Below are positions 8,196-16,792 of a stretch of DNA of 64,000 nucleotides, in pieces. The first letter of the stretch is position 1, and each line of letters begins with the position of its first letter. Where the stretch lies: assembly GCA_052170475.1 (NCBI GenBank), contig JBQNAL010000007.1, positions 1-64,000 on the forward strand. Direction: 5' to 3'. This DNA is from CAJPQU01 sp052170475. Its GTDB lineage: Bacteria; Bacillota; Negativicutes; Selenomonadales; Selenomonadaceae. Below the pieces are notes generated by a model that made no database searches, was not told the DNA's origin, and saw only the letters and a list, made by a program, of their open reading frames with translations. The translations under genes and the position numbers were made by a program.

Positions 8196-8226
8196 AGACT
8201 GTCGCATAGAGCGGCGGTCTTTTTTG
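8196..8226 (+). terminator. Terminator after SRP RNA
   Basis: An AGACTGTCGC/GCGGCGGTCT stem with G-T pairs is followed by six T. Confidence 0.7.
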
Positions 8227-8352
8227 TTTGTGGACGGCCATCGCAGCGCGGCGGAAAAAAGCGGGATTGAAAAAAGGACTTTTTGCTTTTGTATGGAATA
8301 TATCAAGTATTAAAGATTTTTTGCGGGCGATTCAGAGGGTGGAGAGACGGTG

Positions 8353-10140
8353 ATGAAAAGTGCGGCGATGGATGATTTCGTGGCGCAGGTACAGGCGGCT
8401 TCGGACATCCTCAGCGTGGTGGCGTCCTATGTTCCCTTGAAGCGCAAAGGCAATCGGTACTGGGGGTGCTGCCCCTTTCACCGGGAAAATACACCATCTT
8501 TTTCTGTCGTGCCAAGCGAGGGTTTTTTTTATTGCTTTGGTTGTCACGCAGGAGGCAATGTCTTTAAGTTTCTCTCGCTCATGGAAAACGTCAGCTATTT
8601 TGAAGCGATTAAACTGCAGGCGGAAAAGCTGAACATTCCCCTGCCGCAGGAGGAGAAGTCCAAAGGGGAGATCGCGCGGGAGCAGAAGATCGCCGATATG
8701 CACAAGGTCTTGGCGATGGCGCGGGATTTTTTCCATAGCTGTCTTGTCAATACGCCGTATGGAGCGCCGGGGTTGGCGTACTTTGCGGGGCGGGAGATTT
8801 CTCGGGCGACCATCGAGGCCTTTTCCTTGGGGTTTGCGCCGGATGCCTTCCAAAAGCTGCGGGACGCTTTTCTCCGGCGTGGCGTGGCGGAGACGCTCCT
8901 CGTCGAGTGCGGGCTGGCGGCCTCCCGACGGGGCGGCGAAGTCTATGATCGCTTCCGCCATCGGGTGATGATCCCCATCGCCGACGAGCGGGGGAGGGTG
9001 GTGGGCTTTGGCGGTCGCATCCTGGGGGAGGCGCAGCCGAATCAGCCGAAATACTTGAATTCGCCGGAAACTTTGGTGTTCAATAAGCGGCGTCTCCTCT
9101 TCGGCCTTGATCGCTCCCGCCGCGCCATCAAGGCAGCAGGGTACGCGATCTTAGTGGAAGGGTACATGGACGCGATCTCCCTCTTTGGCGCTGGGGTGGA
9201 GAATGTAGCGGCGTCCTTGGGGACGGCCTTTACCGTGGAACAATGCCGCCTGCTCCTTCGCTACGCGCCGGAGATCTATTTTTGCTACGACAGCGATGAG
9301 GCGGGGCAAAAAGCGACGGTGCGGGCGCTGTCCGTCATCCGCGAGACGGGGGTGAAGGCGCGCGTCCTCATCGTGCCGGAGGGGAAAGACCCGGACGAAT
9401 TTGTGCGAAAGAACGGCGGGGAGGCCTTCCGCGCGCTGGCGAAAAGTGCGCTGCCGTTGGCGGAATATCAGATACGGTACGCCCTCCGGCACAATGAGGT
9501 GCGCACCATGGAGGGGAAGGCGCGGGCGCTGGCGGCGATCCTGCCCGTGCTGCGCGAATGCAGCGCGGTGGAGCGCAGCGGCTACGTGAGCCGCCTTACG
9601 CGGACGCTGGGGGTAGAAGAGGGGATCATTTGGCAGGAGCTGCGCCAGTACCGAGGCGATTCGGCGGAAGCGCTTCGCCCCATGCGCGCGCCGATACGGA
9701 AATTGGCGCGTCAGGTGGACAACGCTGTCCGGCGGGCGGGGCGCATCGTCGTGCGGCAGGCGTGGGACGATCCTGGCGTTTTGGCGCATTTGAGCGCGAT
9801 GATTCCGTTGGAGGAGTTCCCCTACCCCCTGCACGGCGTGATCCTGCGCTATCTGAAGGAGCGCGCCGAGCGGGGCGGGGCGTCGGACGATGCGTCGGCG
9901 CTGGCAGGATTAGATGAGGCGGCGGCGGATGAGCTTTCTCGGGCGCTCGTGGAGGACACCGGGGGCGAGGACGCCATGACCCTCTATGACGACTGTCTCC
10001 GCGTCTTGCGGCGCGCCTATCTGACGCCGCTTTACGAGGAGCATCGCCTGCGGGCGGATACATTGGAAAAAGAAGGTCAAGATTTTTGGCAGGAATTGGC
10101 GGAGAGTCAACGAATTAAAAAAGAAATGGATGATCTATGA
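8353..10140 (+). CDS. dnaG: DNA primase
   Basis: The 595-residue primase makes RNA primers at the replication fork. Domains in order: an N-terminal CHC2 zinc finger (CCPFHRENTPSF with YCFGCHAGGN); an RNA-polymerase-like catalytic core; a TOPRIM fold with ILVEGYMDAISL and CYDSDEAGQ as the acidic metal-binding motifs; and a C-terminal helicase-interaction domain. Length is normal. The ATG at 8353 follows GGAGAG by 6-7 bp, and a GTG directly before it is an alternative. rpoD follows closely, the conserved macromolecular-synthesis arrangement without rpsU. Confidence 0.96.
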   Translation: MKSAAMDDFVAQVQAASDILSVVASYVPLKRKGNRYWGCCPFHRENTPSFSVVPSEGFFYCFGCHAGGNVFKFLSLMENVSYFEAIKLQAEKLNIPLPQEEKSKGEIAREQKIADMHKVLAMARDFFHSCLVNTPYGAPGLAYFAGREISRATIEAFSLGFAPDAFQKLRDAFLRRGVAETLLVECGLAASRRGGEVYDRFRHRVMIPIADERGRVVGFGGRILGEAQPNQPKYLNSPETLVFNKRRLLFGLDRSRRAIKAAGYAILVEGYMDAISLFGAGVENVAASLGTAFTVEQCRLLLRYAPEIYFCYDSDEAGQKATVRALSVIRETGVKARVLIVPEGKDPDEFVRKNGGEAFRALAKSALPLAEYQIRYALRHNEVRTMEGKARALAAILPVLRECSAVERSGYVSRLTRTLGVEEGIIWQELRQYRGDSAEALRPMRAPIRKLARQVDNAVRRAGRIVVRQAWDDPGVLAHLSAMIPLEEFPYPLHGVILRYLKERAERGGASDDASALAGLDEAAADELSRALVEDTGGEDAMTLYDDCLRVLRRAYLTPLYEEHRLRADTLEKEGQDFWQELAESQRIKKEMDDL

Positions 10141-10194
10141 TTGAGTATGCAGGGGGGATCTACCATAGCGACGCGGGAAAGGGGGCGGCAGGAA

Positions 10195-12129
10195 GTGACG
10201 GCGAAAAAAGCGGCGGAGAAGACGCAGGAAGCAGCGTTGGACAAGGCGGCAGCGGCGACGGCGAAAAAGGCGGCGGCGAAAAAGACGACGAAGGCGAAGA
10301 AAGCGCCGGCTGCGGGTGCGGCGGCAGAGGGGGCGGAGCCTCAAGCGGCAGAGAAGAAGGCGGCAGCGCCATCGAAAACGGCGGCTAAGGCGCTGCCGAA
10401 AGCGGCTGCGGAAGACGACGGGAAAGAGCCGAAAAAGACGAAAAAAACGGCGAAAGACAAAGCACCGGCAAAGAAAACGGCGGAGGGCAAACCGGCGGAA
10501 AAGAAAACGACCGCTGCCAAAGCGCTGAAGCAGGCGCCGGCGGCCGTGAAAGAGGGACGAGCGGCGAAAGACGCGAAGAAAAAGACGCCGGAAAAGCCCG
10601 CAGCGGTCGATGAGACGGCTTCTTCGGATGCCGCGCCAAAGCGGGCGGCCAAAGAAGAAAAGGCGGCTTCGTCGGGGAAAAAGACGGCGAAATCATCGAA
10701 AAAAACGGCGGCGCCTGCTGTGCCCGAGGCGCAGAAAGACGAAGCGCCTGCGACGGACGGGGACGCTCCTGCGGCGGCTGTACCGAGGGAAGAGGACGCG
10801 CCACAGGAAGCGACGCCGGGGAAAAAGACCGCAGGGGCGAAAACGGCGGCGAAGGCAAAATCGTCCAAGGCGAAAGCCGCGCCCGCAAACGATGCGGCGC
10901 CAGCCAAGAAGCCGGCGGCTTCAGCAAAAGCGCGCCAAAAGGAAAAAGACCCCGCGCCTCCGGCCGATGCTGTCCAGCCAGCAGAGGCGGACGCCGCGAA
11001 GACGCCGCCCAAAGCCCCAGAAGAGAAGGGGAACGGCGCGTCGGCGGAAACCGTGCAGGAGATCGTCAATGGCCTCTTGGAGCAGGGGAAGAAGAACCAC
11101 AATGCGCTGACCTACAACGACGTCATGGATGCGCTGCAGCAGCAAGAACTTTCCGTGGAGTCGATGGAGGATATTTTTGATACGTTCAGCAAAAAGGGCA
11201 TTGAAATCACGGACGATATGGGGGAACGCCCCGATGCCGATATGGGCAAGCCGGAAGAAGAGATCGATCTTAGCATCCCCGAAGGGATCAGCATAGACGA
11301 TCCCGTCCGCATGTACCTCAAAGAGATCGGGCGGGTGCCGCTCCTCACGGCGGAGGACGAGATCCGCTTGGCGATGACCCGCGACAATGGCGATGAAGCC
11401 GCGCGGGAAGAAGCGGCCAGCCGTCTGGCGGAAGCGAATCTGCGCCTCGTGGTCAGCATCGCGAAGCGCTATGTGGGGCGTGGGATGCAGTTTTTGGATC
11501 TCATCCAAGAAGGAAACTTAGGGCTCATCAAAGCCGTGGAAAAGTTTGATCACACGAAGGGCTATAAGTTCAGTACCTACGCTACTTGGTGGATACGGCA
11601 GGCCATCACGCGCGCCATCGCCGATCAGGCGCGTACCATTCGCATTCCCGTTCACATGGTGGAGACCATCAATAAACTCATTCGCATTTCTCGGCAGCTT
11701 TTGCAGCAGCTCGGGCGGGAACCAAGCCCCGACGAGATCGCAAAGGAGATGGAGATCAGTGTGGAGCGGGTACGCGAGATCATGAAGATCGCGCAGGAAC
11801 CGGTTTCCTTGGAAACGCCCATCGGGGAAGAGGAAGACTCGCATTTGGGAGACTTCATCGAGGATCAGGAAGCGCCTGCGCCGGCGGAAGCCGCCTCTTT
11901 CATGCTGCTCAAGGAACAGTTGGAAGATGTGCTCGATACCTTGACGCCACGGGAGGAGAAGGTGCTGCGCCTTCGCTTTGGCCTTGACGACGGCCGCGCC
12001 AGAACATTGGAAGAAGTGGGGCAGAGCTTTGGGGTCACGCGCGAGCGCATTCGTCAGATTGAAGCGAAAGCGCTTCGCAAGCTGCGCCACCCCAGCCGCA
12101 GCCACAAGCTGCGGGATTTTTTGGACTGA
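10195..12129 (+). CDS. rpoD: Primary RNA polymerase sigma factor with long Ala/Lys-rich N-terminus
   Basis: The housekeeping sigma-70. Region 1.1 starts near residue 285 (VQEIVNGLLEQG). Region 1.2 has DPVRMYLKEIGRVPLLT. Region 2 has NLRLVVSIAKRYVGRGM and GLIKAVEKFDHTKGYKFSTY. Region 3 and a region 4 helix-turn-helix (LEEVGQSFGVTRERIRQIE) follow. Preceding all this are about 285 residues of Ala/Lys/Glu/Pro low complexity, similar in texture to histone H1 and to some actinobacterial sigma factors. The GTG at 10195 is chosen for its AAAGGGGG 9 bp upstream; TTG 10141 or ATG 10147 would add 16-18 residues. The gene follows dnaG, with a terminator after it. Confidence 0.93.
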   Translation: MTAKKAAEKTQEAALDKAAAATAKKAAAKKTTKAKKAPAAGAAAEGAEPQAAEKKAAAPSKTAAKALPKAAAEDDGKEPKKTKKTAKDKAPAKKTAEGKPAEKKTTAAKALKQAPAAVKEGRAAKDAKKKTPEKPAAVDETASSDAAPKRAAKEEKAASSGKKTAKSSKKTAAPAVPEAQKDEAPATDGDAPAAAVPREEDAPQEATPGKKTAGAKTAAKAKSSKAKAAPANDAAPAKKPAASAKARQKEKDPAPPADAVQPAEADAAKTPPKAPEEKGNGASAETVQEIVNGLLEQGKKNHNALTYNDVMDALQQQELSVESMEDIFDTFSKKGIEITDDMGERPDADMGKPEEEIDLSIPEGISIDDPVRMYLKEIGRVPLLTAEDEIRLAMTRDNGDEAAREEAASRLAEANLRLVVSIAKRYVGRGMQFLDLIQEGNLGLIKAVEKFDHTKGYKFSTYATWWIRQAITRAIADQARTIRIPVHMVETINKLIRISRQLLQQLGREPSPDEIAKEMEISVERVREIMKIAQEPVSLETPIGEEEDSHLGDFIEDQEAPAPAEAASFMLLKEQLEDVLDTLTPREEKVLRLRFGLDDGRARTLEEVGQSFGVTRERIRQIEAKALRKLRHPSRSHKLRDFLD

Positions 12130-12168
12130 GCCTAGGCGCTGTCGGGGGAAAAGAGAAGGATCGTGGTC

Positions 12169-12204
12169 AAAAAAGCGTCGCTTTTGGAAGCGGCGCTTTT
12201 TCTT
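12169..12204 (+). terminator. Terminator after rpoD
   Basis: AAAGCGTCGCTT, loop TTGG, AAGCGGCGCTTT, then a T-rich tract. Confidence 0.8.
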
Positions 12205-12258
12205 TGGAAAAGACAGGAAAGTGGCACGTGGAGATTCTTTTCGCCGCCCGACGGGCAG

Positions 12259-12323
12259 AAAGGGGAACGAATGTCTTGCGGGGGGGGACATTCTTGTTAT
12301 AATGTAGTTATAATCTTTTCCTG
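12259..12323 (+). repeat. Tandem promoter repeat, copy 1
   Basis: This 65-bp segment recurs 160 bp downstream (12419-12483) with only a few differences, all in the first half. It contains TTGCGG (12276-12281), a G-rich spacer of 16 bp, TATAAT (12298-12303) and a second TATAAT-like box 11 bp later. It looks like a functional sigma-A promoter that was duplicated with flanking sequence. Confidence 0.8.
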
Positions 12324-12324
12324 G

Positions 12325-12346
12325 GTATGAACGGGAGAGTTCATAC
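12325..12346 (+). other. Perfect hairpin between the two promoter repeats
   Basis: GTATGAAC and GTTCATAC form an 8-bp perfect stem with a GGGAGA loop. It would lie near the 5' end of RNA made from promoter copy 1. It matches no riboswitch class I recognise. The remainder of 12347-12418 holds no gene. Confidence 0.5.
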
Positions 12347-12418
12347 AGACCGTAGGAAATCCGTCCTAAAGGGATGATGGCTCTATGTGGTGTTTTCTTT
12401 TGTCGCGTCAAGAGAAGC

Positions 12419-12483
12419 AAAGGAAACGAGTGTCTTGCGGGAGGGGGACATTCTTGCTATAATGTAGTTATAATCTTTTCCTG
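12419..12483 (+). repeat. Tandem promoter repeat, copy 2
   Basis: Second copy of the 65-bp segment at 12259-12323. The second half, from GACATTCTTG through CTTTTCCTG, differs at a single base. The promoter has TTGCGG (12435-12440), a 17-bp spacer and TATAAT (12458-12463). It lies 114 bp upstream of the chemoreceptor start. Confidence 0.8.
12435..12463 (+). promoter_or_regulatory. Promoter of chemoreceptor 2
   Basis: TTGCGG, 17-bp G-rich spacer, TATAAT. This is the promoter nearest to the dCache receptor; an almost identical one lies 160 bp upstream. Confidence 0.6.
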
Positions 12484-12596
12484 TTGCTTGGAGGGGAGTG
12501 GGTGCAAGCTGTGGAAAAAATCGGTTGATGGACACAACTTATTCAATTGTTACGACTACATGAAAAACATGGGTGCGTAGAGGGAGATGATGTAAA

Positions 12597-14549
12597 ATGA
12601 ATTTGAAAAAACGGATGATTCTGCTGATTGGCGCTCCGGTGATCTTGGTCTTTGCGGTCATGGGGGGCATCGTCTATGCGATCCTCATGGACGCCATGGA
12701 AAAGGAGATGACCGAGATCGCGACACATCAGGCGAGCGAGATCAACTGCCTTGTCGAAGCGAAAAAGGCGCGGCTTTCGGCGGTGACACGCGCATGGGAC
12801 GCGAAGCTCCCCGCTTACCAAGATATGCAGACGATGGCGAACGCGTTTGCCAATCAGGATGGCATCGGCGATTTTTTCATTGGGTTCCCAAACCAGCCCT
12901 TCATTGACGGCGCGGAAAAGCGGGCGATTCCCGATTTTGACCCGACCGGGCGGGCTTGGTATAAAGAAGCTGCCGTAAGTCAAGAGGTCATGATCTCCAA
13001 GATCTATCTCACGGCAACGGATAAAAAGCCGGTGGTGAGCTTTTCCTCGGCGATTCGTCAAGGCGGAAAAGTCGTCGGCGTGGCGGGGTTTGATCTCTCC
13101 TTGGAAGCGGTGAAGAACCGCGTCTCAAAGCTCACGGTGGGCGAGACGGGCACCGCCTTCCTCCTCAATGAGGAAGGGAATTTCATCTATCATCGGACGC
13201 GGACGATCGAGGATAATATCCTCAAGGAGCGTGAAGGGGACGAGCGCGTGCAGCGCTTCTTTGGCGGCGAGCCGACCTTTGTCTCTTGGCGGGAAGACGG
13301 GCGGGAGACGCTGTTTGTTTCCGCGCCGGTAGGGAGCACGGGCTGGGTGCTGGTGCTGGATGTGCCGAAGGCGGAGATCTTGGCGCCGCTGATGCACATG
13401 GGCGCCCTCATCGCCGTGGTCGTCTTGATTGCCATCGGGGTCTTGGTGGCGGTCATCCTCTACATCACGAAGTCCATCGCAGATCCTCTCGCGCACCTCA
13501 ACGTGGTGGCGGCGGACGTCGCGAAGGGGAACCTTTCCGTGGCGATTTCTTCTACGGCGCGGCAGGATGAGATCGGCAATCTGAGCAACAGCTTCTACAC
13601 CATGGCGGACGGATTGAAAAAGCTCATCACGACGACGGTGGAGACGGCGGAGCAGCTCGCGGCGTCTTCCGAGGAGCTGACGGCTTCGGCGGATCAGTCC
13701 GCGCGGGGGGCGCAGCATACGGCGGAGGCGATCACGAAAATCACCGGCGATACGGTGGAGCAGGACGCGGTGGTCGATGAATCCCTCGACATCGTGGATG
13801 GCATCACGAATGCCATGAACGAGATTACGGGGAGCATCGCCGAAGTGTCGGCGGCGGCGCAGCGCGTGGAGTCGGCGACGGTGGAGGGGCAGCAGGGCCT
13901 CGATGTTGCCGTGCGCGGCATGGAAGTCCTGGACGAGAGTGCCAAGGGCGTGGCGGAGGCGGTTACTGCGCTCTACGACAGCTCGAAGCGCATCTCGGAG
14001 ATCGTGGAGATGATCAGCAGCATCGCCGGGCAGACGAACCTCTTGGCGCTCAACGCCGCCATCGAGGCGGCGCGTGCCGGCGAGCAGGGGCGCGGCTTCG
14101 CCGTGGTGGCGGAAGAAGTGAGGAAACTTGCCGAGCAGTCGGCGACCTCGTCGCAGGAGATCACGGCGCTCATCACGGACAACGCGAACCGTATCGAGAA
14201 CACCTTCAAGGTCATGCAGGATCAGAAGGAACGCGTGGCACAAGGCGTCACGCAGGTCAATGAGGCGAGTGAAAAGTTCGACCGCATCGCGGCGGTGGTG
14301 AAGGAATTGGCGGCGAAGATCGACGACATCCACCACAGCACCGAGGGCATCAAATCGGGCAGCGCGCGCATGGTTGACTCTGTCGCGGCGATCAAGAAAG
14401 TGTCGGTCTCCGTGCATGGCGAGGCGGAGAACGTGGCGGCGGTATCCGAAGAGCAGGCGGCGTCCATGGAAGAGATCGCGGCGGCCAGCCAGACCTTGGC
14501 GCAGCTGGCGCAGGATCTGCAAAAAGGCGTGGGGCGCTTCCACGTCTGA
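12597..14549 (+). CDS. Methyl-accepting chemotaxis protein, dCache sensor
   Basis: A 650-residue chemoreceptor. TM1 is near 8-30. The periplasmic part is a dCache_1 domain (about 35-275) with FDPTGRAWYKEA, SFSSAIRQGGKVVGVAGFDLSL and TGTAFLLNEEGNFIYH, the usual landmarks of the ligand-binding and membrane-proximal modules. TM2 lies near 265-290, then HAMP, then the MCP signalling domain with the intact hairpin (NLLALNAAIEAARAGEQGRG). An AGGGAGATGATG stretch precedes the ATG. dCache receptors usually sense small molecules such as amino acids; the ligand here is not predictable. Two near-identical promoters precede it. Confidence 0.93.
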   Translation: MNLKKRMILLIGAPVILVFAVMGGIVYAILMDAMEKEMTEIATHQASEINCLVEAKKARLSAVTRAWDAKLPAYQDMQTMANAFANQDGIGDFFIGFPNQPFIDGAEKRAIPDFDPTGRAWYKEAAVSQEVMISKIYLTATDKKPVVSFSSAIRQGGKVVGVAGFDLSLEAVKNRVSKLTVGETGTAFLLNEEGNFIYHRTRTIEDNILKEREGDERVQRFFGGEPTFVSWREDGRETLFVSAPVGSTGWVLVLDVPKAEILAPLMHMGALIAVVVLIAIGVLVAVILYITKSIADPLAHLNVVAADVAKGNLSVAISSTARQDEIGNLSNSFYTMADGLKKLITTTVETAEQLAASSEELTASADQSARGAQHTAEAITKITGDTVEQDAVVDESLDIVDGITNAMNEITGSIAEVSAAAQRVESATVEGQQGLDVAVRGMEVLDESAKGVAEAVTALYDSSKRISEIVEMISSIAGQTNLLALNAAIEAARAGEQGRGFAVVAEEVRKLAEQSATSSQEITALITDNANRIENTFKVMQDQKERVAQGVTQVNEASEKFDRIAAVVKELAAKIDDIHHSTEGIKSGSARMVDSVAAIKKVSVSVHGEAENVAAVSEEQAASMEEIAAASQTLAQLAQDLQKGVGRFHV

Positions 14550-14589
14550 GCCGTGGGCGAGGAACATCTTGTTTGATCGTCAGGGTCTC

Positions 14590-14618
14590 TTGCCAAATTT
14601 GACTTTTTGATGTATTAT
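14590..14618 (+). promoter_or_regulatory. Sigma-A promoter of htpG
   Basis: TTGCCA (14590-14595), a 17-bp spacer, and TATTAT (14613-14618). The predicted start site falls at the edge of the CIRCE element, so bound HrcA would block initiation. Confidence 0.65.
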
Positions 14619-14623
14619 ACGTT

Positions 14624-14650
14624 TTAGCACTCGTGATGGATGAGTGCTAA
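14624..14650 (+). promoter_or_regulatory. CIRCE operator (HrcA binding site)
   Basis: TTAGCACTC, 9-nt spacer, GAGTGCTAA: an exact match to the CIRCE inverted repeat. It lies between the htpG promoter and ribosome binding site. HrcA repression relieved by heat or misfolded protein is the known mechanism. Confidence 0.95.
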
Positions 14651-14678
14651 AACGTAGAGAGGAAAGAAGAGGGATAAA

Positions 14679-16634
14679 ATGGCGAAAGAGACCCATGAAT
14701 TTCAGGCAGAAACGAAACAGCTGTTGGATCTGATGGTGCACAGCATCTATACGAACCACGAGATATTTTTGCGGGAGCTGATCTCGAACGCTTCCGACGC
14801 CATCGACAAGCTCCATTTCGAGGGGCTGACGAATCGCGCCGTCTTGGAGGGGGAGGAGGACTACGAGATCTTCCTCGTGCCGGACGCGAAGTCCCACACG
14901 CTGACCATTTCCGACAACGGCATCGGCATGACGAAGGCGGAGGTCGTCGAGAACATCGGCACCATCGCGAAGTCCGGCACGCGGGCGTTTTTGGAAAAGC
15001 TCAAGGAAGCGAAGGAATCGGATGCGGCTCTGAGCGATAAGGACATGATCGGCCAGTTCGGCGTGGGCTTTTACTCCGCGTTCATGGTGGCGGAAAAAGT
15101 GGTCATGGTGACGCGCCGGGCAGGGGAGAAGGAAGCTGTGCGCTGGGAATCGGACGGCAGCGGTACCTTTAGCATCGAGCCAGCGGAAAAGGAGACGCGT
15201 GGAACGACCATCACGCTGTATCTTTCCGAAGCGTTTTACGGCGAAAAGGCGGAGGAAGATTTTACCGATACGTATCGGATCGAGCGCTTGGTGAAGAAGT
15301 ATTCCGATTACGTCCGCTATCCCATCCGCATGAATGTGGAGCGGGAGGAATGGCCTCGGGATGAAGAAGGAAAGATCCTCCCCGACGCCAAGCCGGAAAA
15401 GAAGGTGGAGCTCAAGACCCTCAATTCCATGAAGCCGCTTTGGGTGCGGGACAAAAAGGACATCACCCCCGAGGAATACAACGAATTTTATAAGACACAG
15501 TTTCGGGAATGGAACGATCCCATGGATGTGTTCCACACGAAAGCCGAGGGCACGGTGGAATATACGGCGCTCCTCTACATCCCGGGGACGGCGCCCTTCA
15601 ATCTCTACCATGCGGACTATGAACCGGGGCTTCAGCTCTATTCCCGCCACGTCTTCATCATGGACAAGTGCAAGGATCTCCTGCCGGACTATCTGCGCTT
15701 CGTCAAAGGGCTGGTCGATTCGCCGGATCTGTCGCTCAACATCTCCCGCGAACTCTTGCAGCAGAGTCGGGAGCTTAAGCTGATCGGGCGCAATTTGGAA
15801 AAGAACATCTTAAAGACGCTCGCCAAGGCGATGAAGGACGACCGGGCGCACTACGAGAAATTCTGGGAGACGTTCGGGAAATCCTTAAAGATCGGAATCT
15901 ACGGCACGGTGTACAGCGGCGGCGACGCGAAGGACAAATTGAAGGATCTCATTTTGTTCACGACCTCGAAGGAAAAGAAGCTCACCTCGCTCAAGGAATA
16001 TGTGGAACGGATGCCGGAGAGCCAAAAGAAGATTTACTACGCGACGGGGAAGGAAGAGGCGATCATCGACGCCCTGCCGCAGATGGAACTCTTGCGGGAC
16101 AAGGGGCTTGAAGTGCTGTACCTCACCGATCCGGTGGATGAATTTACGATCGAGGCGCTGCACGAGTACGAGGGCAAGAGCTTCCAGTCCATCAGCCGCG
16201 GGGATCTGGACTTAGGCGACGCGGAGTCCCAAGAGGAGAAGAAGGAAACGGAGAAGGTCGCCAAGGAAAGCGGCGATCTCCTGAAGGACATCAAGGAGGT
16301 CTTGGGCGATAAAGTGGCGGAGGTGAAGATCTCCAGCCGCTTAAAGTCGAGCGCCGTCTGCCTCGTCGCCGACGAACAGGGGCCGAGCCTTGCCATGGAG
16401 CAGACCTTCGCCGATATGGACAATCCGATGTTCAAGGCGAAGCGCATCTTGGAGATCAATCCCCATCACGCGCTCTTCTCGCGCATGACGAAGCTCCACG
16501 AAGGCGGAAAAGAAGGCGAGGAGTTTCGGGCGTATTGCGACCTGCTCTACACGCAGGCGCTCCTCATCGAAGGCATTCTGCCGGAAAACCCGGTCGCGTT
16601 TGCCGACAAGGTGGCGAAGCTCATGGCGAAATAA
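14679..16634 (+). CDS. htpG: Hsp90-family molecular chaperone HtpG
   Basis: A 651-residue cytosolic ATP-dependent chaperone. The GHKL ATP-binding domain shows RELISNASDAIDKL, DNGIGMTKAE, GTIAKSGTRAF and GQFGVGFYSAF. The middle domain (KPLWVRDKKDITPEEYNEFYK, NISRELLQQSREL) and the C-terminal dimerisation domain are present. Length is slightly above the usual 620-640. It is monocistronic between a CIRCE-controlled promoter and a strong terminator, so HrcA (class I heat shock) regulation is predicted. That differs from B. subtilis, where htpG is not an HrcA target. Confidence 0.96.
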   Translation: MAKETHEFQAETKQLLDLMVHSIYTNHEIFLRELISNASDAIDKLHFEGLTNRAVLEGEEDYEIFLVPDAKSHTLTISDNGIGMTKAEVVENIGTIAKSGTRAFLEKLKEAKESDAALSDKDMIGQFGVGFYSAFMVAEKVVMVTRRAGEKEAVRWESDGSGTFSIEPAEKETRGTTITLYLSEAFYGEKAEEDFTDTYRIERLVKKYSDYVRYPIRMNVEREEWPRDEEGKILPDAKPEKKVELKTLNSMKPLWVRDKKDITPEEYNEFYKTQFREWNDPMDVFHTKAEGTVEYTALLYIPGTAPFNLYHADYEPGLQLYSRHVFIMDKCKDLLPDYLRFVKGLVDSPDLSLNISRELLQQSRELKLIGRNLEKNILKTLAKAMKDDRAHYEKFWETFGKSLKIGIYGTVYSGGDAKDKLKDLILFTTSKEKKLTSLKEYVERMPESQKKIYYATGKEEAIIDALPQMELLRDKGLEVLYLTDPVDEFTIEALHEYEGKSFQSISRGDLDLGDAESQEEKKETEKVAKESGDLLKDIKEVLGDKVAEVKISSRLKSSAVCLVADEQGPSLAMEQTFADMDNPMFKAKRILEINPHHALFSRMTKLHEGGKEGEEFRAYCDLLYTQALLIEGILPENPVAFADKVAKLMAK

Positions 16635-16657
16635 GGAAGAACCGCTGCACAGAGCGG

Positions 16658-16695
16658 CGCAAAAGACCGCAGAGGAAGCTCTGCGGTCTTTTGCG
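16658..16695 (+). terminator. Terminator after htpG
   Basis: A perfect 17-bp stem (outer CGCAAAAGACC, inner GCAGAG) has a GAAG tetraloop. The T run lies within the 3' arm. Confidence 0.85.
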
Positions 16696-16730
16696 TGGCA
16701 ACACGAGCCATGCATCCATGGGTGCTGCGG

Positions 16731-16758
16731 TTGCTTTTTTGGGGCGCTATGGTATGAT
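16731..16758 (+). promoter_or_regulatory. Promoter of rnhA-tcdA-gpsA
   Basis: TTGCTT (16731-16736), a 16-bp spacer, and TATGAT (16753-16758), 35 bp before rnhA. Confidence 0.5.
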
Positions 16759-16792
16759 TTTAGAGGAACGGGTGAAAAACGGGAGGGACGAG

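Noticed and set aside
10137..10388. Open frame of 83 codons starting at the dnaG stop (Gly/Ser/Asp-rich)
   Set aside because: It is a frame-shifted reading of the low-complexity rpoD N-terminus; its Gly/Ser/Asp composition is an artefact of the repeat-like codons.
12321..12400. Candidate riboswitch between the promoter repeats
   Set aside because: No match to TPP, SAM, c-di-GMP, fluoride, guanidine, PreQ1 or T-box signatures; only one hairpin is clear, so it is listed as a hairpin and not as a riboswitch.
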